Shown: piece after piece, positions 5,395-7,957 of the stretch
Numbering within the stretch: the first letter of the stretch is position 1
How the letters are laid out: every line of letters begins with the position of its first letter
Position numbers and translations under genes: made by a program
The notes under the pieces: model-generated
What the model saw: the letters and a program-made list of their open reading frames with translations, nothing else
Databases searched by the model: none
Told to the model about the DNA's origin: nothing
Assembly (NCBI GenBank): GCA_900754795.1
Contig: CAAEEA010000031.1
Coordinates: 1 to 7,957 of the forward strand
DNA length: 7,957 nucleotides
Direction of reading: 5' to 3'
From: Clostridia bacterium
GTDB lineage: Bacteria; Bacillota; Clostridia; Peptostreptococcales; Anaerovoracaceae

Positions 5395-6903
5395 ATGGCA
5401 TACTACTTTGACGAACCATCAAGAACTTTTAACGAATATCTCCTTGTGCCGGGATATACCAGCAAGGAATGCAGAGTTGAAAATGTATCCTTGAAGACCC
5501 CGGTCACCAAGTTCAAAAAAGGTGAGGAACCGGCGATTACCATGAACATTCCACTTGTTTCCGCTATCATGCAGGCCGTATCAGGCGAGAAGATGGCCAT
5601 AGCGCTGGCGAAAGAAGGTGGGATTTCTTTTATTTTTGGCTCTCAGCCGGTCGAAAAACAGGCCGAGATGGTACGCAAAGTAAAGTCTCACAAGGCAGGA
5701 TTCGTTACGAGCGATTCCAACCTCAGACCGGATCAGACTCTCAAAGACGTGCTTGAACTTAAAGCCCTGAAGGGCCACAGCACCATTGCCATCACCGATG
5801 ACGGAACGGCGGGCGGCAAGATCCTCGGACTTGTGACCAGCCGCGATTACAGAGTAAGCCGCATGTCTCCCGACACAAAAATAAGCGAATTCATGACGCC
5901 TTTCGACAAACTGATATACGGAAAGGCCGGCATAAGTCTCAGCGAAGCCAACGATATACTCTGGGACAACAAGCTCAATGCTCTGCCTATAATAGATGAT
6001 AATCAGAGACTGACGCATTTTGTTTTCCGCAAGGATTATGATTCGCATAAGTCAAATCCCAACGAGATTCTTGACGATCAGAAGAGATACATAGTAGGAG
6101 CCGGTATCAACACGAGGGATTACGAAGAAAGAGTGCCGGCGCTGATAGAAGCCGGGGTTGACGTTCTCTGTCTTGACAGTTCCGAAGGATACAGCGAGTG
6201 GCAGTCTGAAGCCATCTCATGGATCCGCGGAAAGTACGGAGATGATGTTAAAATAGGAGCCGGAAATGTTGTGGACAGCGAAGGATTCAGATTCCTTGCC
6301 GAAGCGGGAGCTGATTTTATCAAGATAGGCATAGGCGGAGGATCTATCTGTATCACAAGAGAACAGAAAGGTATCGGCCGCGGCCAGGCAACAGCTGTCA
6401 TAGAAGTGGCGGCTGCCAGAGATGAATATTTCAGAGAAACGGGAGTATATATACCTATCTGCTCCGACGGAGGAATCGTCTACGATTACCACATGACGCT
6501 GGCCCTTGCCATGGGAGCTGATTTCCTCATGCTTGGAAGATATTTTGCCCGCTTTGACGAATCGCCGACCAACAAGCTCAACGTCAACGGCAGCTACGTC
6601 AAAGAATACTGGGGCGAAGGATCAAGCCGCGCCCGCAACTGGCAGCGCTACGATCTGGGCGGCGATCCAAGAATGAAATTTGAGGAAGGCGTGGACTCAT
6701 ATGTTCCTTACGCCGGCTCTCTGCACGACAACGTGAACCTTTCCCTGACGAAAGTGAAGTCGACCATGTGCAACTGCGGAGCTCTCAGCATCAAGGAGCT
6801 GCAGCAAAAAGCCAAGCTTACGCTGGTTTCCGCCACTTCCATCGTGGAGGGCGGAGCTCACGACGTTATACTCAAAGACACTTCAAACAACGTGATAAAA
6901 TAA
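5395..6903 (+). CDS. guaB: Inosine-5'-monophosphate dehydrogenase, Tritrichomonas-like type
   Basis: Oxidises IMP to XMP with NAD+, the committed step of guanine nucleotide synthesis. The 502 residues form a TIM barrel interrupted by a CBS-pair (Bateman) region at about 105-220. The catalytic loop GIGGGSICITREQKGIGRGQ spans 312-331 with nucleophile Cys319. The mobile flap has Arg418-Tyr419 in NWQRYD, and Asp261 and Asp358 are in the NAD and IMP sites. Most bacterial IMPDHs have GIGPGS then CTTR and are shorter, about 485 residues. This one instead looks like the T. foetus enzyme as I remember it: Cys319, Arg418, Tyr419, Lys310, Glu431, Arg241 and Arg382 carry the same numbers. Lys310 and Glu431 are the residues tied to mycophenolic acid resistance there, and similar residues are common in bacteria. 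It is the first gene of a guaB-guaA pair. Confidence 0.95.
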   Translation: MAYYFDEPSRTFNEYLLVPGYTSKECRVENVSLKTPVTKFKKGEEPAITMNIPLVSAIMQAVSGEKMAIALAKEGGISFIFGSQPVEKQAEMVRKVKSHKAGFVTSDSNLRPDQTLKDVLELKALKGHSTIAITDDGTAGGKILGLVTSRDYRVSRMSPDTKISEFMTPFDKLIYGKAGISLSEANDILWDNKLNALPIIDDNQRLTHFVFRKDYDSHKSNPNEILDDQKRYIVGAGINTRDYEERVPALIEAGVDVLCLDSSEGYSEWQSEAISWIRGKYGDDVKIGAGNVVDSEGFRFLAEAGADFIKIGIGGGSICITREQKGIGRGQATAVIEVAAARDEYFRETGVYIPICSDGGIVYDYHMTLALAMGADFLMLGRYFARFDESPTNKLNVNGSYVKEYWGEGSSRARNWQRYDLGGDPRMKFEEGVDSYVPYAGSLHDNVNLSLTKVKSTMCNCGALSIKELQQKAKLTLVSATSIVEGGAHDVILKDTSNNVIK

Positions 6904-6912
6904 GGAGGCAAA

Positions 6913-7887
6913 ATGGACAGCAACAAAAGACCTGAAGATATGCAGCGTATCACCACCCGGGCGCTGGCAGAGAAGTTTATAGATGAACAGGTGGAAGCCA
7001 TCAGAAAACAGGTAGGCGACAAGAAAGTCCTGTTGGCTCTCTCCGGAGGCGTGGATTCCTCCGTGGTGGCGGCGCTGCTCATTAAGGCCATAGGAAAGCA
7101 GCTGGTATGTGTTCACGTAAATCACGGCCTACTCAGAAAAGGAGAACCGGAGCAGGTTGTAGAGGTTTTCAGAAATCAGATGGACGCAAATCTGGTTTAC
7201 GTAGACGCCGTAGACAGATTCCTTGACAAGCTGGCGGGAGTCGACGATCCCGAAACCAAGCGAAAGATTATCGGAGCCGAGTTCATAAGAGTTTTCGAGG
7301 AAGAGGCGAGAAAGCTGGACGGCGTGGAGTTCCTTGCACAGGGAACCATCTATCCTGACATTCTGGAAAGTGACGGAGTAAAGGCTCATCACAACGTAGG
7401 CGGACTTCCTGAAGACCTTCAGTTCGAACTGGTGGAGCCTGTGAAGCTTCTCTACAAGGACGAGGTTCGCGTAGTGGGAGAAGCCCTGGGACTTCCTGAC
7501 AGTATGGTTTACCGTCAGCCGTTCCCGGGACCGGGCCTCGGCGTAAGGTGCACGGGCGCGATTACCCGCGACCGCCTCGAAGCCGTCAGAGAAGCGGACG
7601 CCATCGTCCGCGAGGAAATCGGAAAGATGGAGAAAACCCCTTGGCAGTACTTTGTGGCAATCCCTGACCTTAAGTCGACCGGTATCAAAGACGGCAAGCG
7701 CTACATGGGTTGGGCCGCAATAATCAGAGCAATCAACACCGTAGACGCCGTAACGGCTCAGTCGGTAGAGATTCCTTTCGACATGCTCTGCCGCATGCGC
7801 GACCGCATCATAGCCGAAGTTCCGGGCGTGAACCGAGTGCTGTGGGATATCTCCGATAAACCTGTAAGTACTATTGAGTGGGAATGA
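6913..7887 (+). CDS. guaA: GMP synthetase, stand-alone ATP-pyrophosphatase subunit
   Basis: Adenylylates XMP with ATP and lets ammonia displace AMP to give GMP. The 324 residues cover the ATP-PPase domain, with PP-loop SGGVDSS at 44-50, HGLLRKGE at 71-78, the XMP-site motif HHNVGGLPED (159-168) and RQPFPGPGLG (201-210), plus the C-terminal dimerisation domain ending in IEWE, the normal family end. The N-terminal class I glutamine amidotransferase domain of about 190 residues is absent. It cannot lie upstream, because guaB ends nine bases before the start. AAGGAGG at 6902-6908 overlaps the guaB stop and sits only four bases before the ATG, a short but strong site. Two-subunit GMP synthetases are typical of archaea. 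Here the glutaminase must be encoded elsewhere, or free ammonia is used. Confidence 0.93.
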   Translation: MDSNKRPEDMQRITTRALAEKFIDEQVEAIRKQVGDKKVLLALSGGVDSSVVAALLIKAIGKQLVCVHVNHGLLRKGEPEQVVEVFRNQMDANLVYVDAVDRFLDKLAGVDDPETKRKIIGAEFIRVFEEEARKLDGVEFLAQGTIYPDILESDGVKAHHNVGGLPEDLQFELVEPVKLLYKDEVRVVGEALGLPDSMVYRQPFPGPGLGVRCTGAITRDRLEAVREADAIVREEIGKMEKTPWQYFVAIPDLKSTGIKDGKRYMGWAAIIRAINTVDAVTAQSVEIPFDMLCRMRDRIIAEVPGVNRVLWDISDKPVSTIEWE

Positions 7888-7897
7888 CGCTCGAAAC

Positions 7898-7932
7898 GGC
7901 GAAAACCCGCATGAATACAGGCTTTTTTGCCC
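7898..7932 (+). terminator. Imperfect terminator after guaA
   Basis: GGCGAAAA (7898-7905) can pair with the region of TTTTTTGCC (7923-7931), with an inner CC/GG pairing interrupted by a bulge and a mismatch. A six-T run is at 7923-7928. The hairpin is irregular, so termination here is probable but not certain. The remaining 25 bases to the window end show no gene. Confidence 0.4.
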
Positions 7933-7957
7933 GTCCATACTGCTCTTGATACTGGAT

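Noticed and set aside
6904..6912. Frameshifted or deleted amidotransferase domain upstream of guaA
   Set aside because: Only nine bases separate guaB from guaA, with a clean ribosome binding site and start. No remnant of a GATase domain fits in the space.
7129..7938. Minus-strand open frame of 269 codons opposite guaA
   Set aside because: It lies antisense to an unmistakable GMP synthetase and shows no domain of its own.

Overview
The window looks like chromosomal core sequence from an anaerobic, low-to-mid GC Firmicute of class Clostridia. I infer this from strong GGAGG-type ribosome binding sites, heavy AGA arginine use, an 8Fe ferredoxin, the redox repressor Rex, a CIRCE-controlled groESL operon and an OGG1-type glycosylase of the clostridial kind. 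No rRNA, tRNA, CRISPR array, insertion sequence, prophage gene or integration site is visible.

Layout. (1) Positions 1-1155: a strong promoter drives acpP (acyl carrier protein) and then rex (NADH/NAD+-sensing repressor), closed by a hairpin terminator. (2) 1156-1442: a small 2[4Fe-4S] ferredoxin gene on the minus strand converges on that terminator. Its promoter region holds an 18-bp perfect palindrome and is shared with the gene on the other side. (3) 1443-3101: two abutting plus-strand genes. The first encodes a P-loop protein with a C-terminal Asp23/Gls24-like domain and an unknown role; the second is an OGG1-type 8-oxoguanine DNA glycosylase starting at GTG right after the first gene's stop. 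(4) 3133-5223: groES-groEL with a consensus promoter, a CIRCE operator and a terminator. (5) 5291-7957: guaB-guaA, the two steps from IMP to GMP, with its own promoter.

Redox and stress functions dominate the left half: Rex, ferredoxin, oxidised-guanine repair and chaperonin. GMP synthesis fills the right half. From memory, rex, ogg, groESL and guaBA lie near each other in other clostridia too, so the order looks ancestral and not newly assembled.

The two purine genes are the least ordinary. The IMP dehydrogenase closely resembles, down to residue numbering, the enzyme of the protozoan Tritrichomonas foetus. The GMP synthetase is a stand-alone ATP-pyrophosphatase subunit without the glutamine amidotransferase half usually fused to it in bacteria. 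I do not see a complete undescribed system. The best leads are this purine module, the P-loop/Gls24 fusion coupled to a DNA glycosylase, and the palindrome between the divergent genes.
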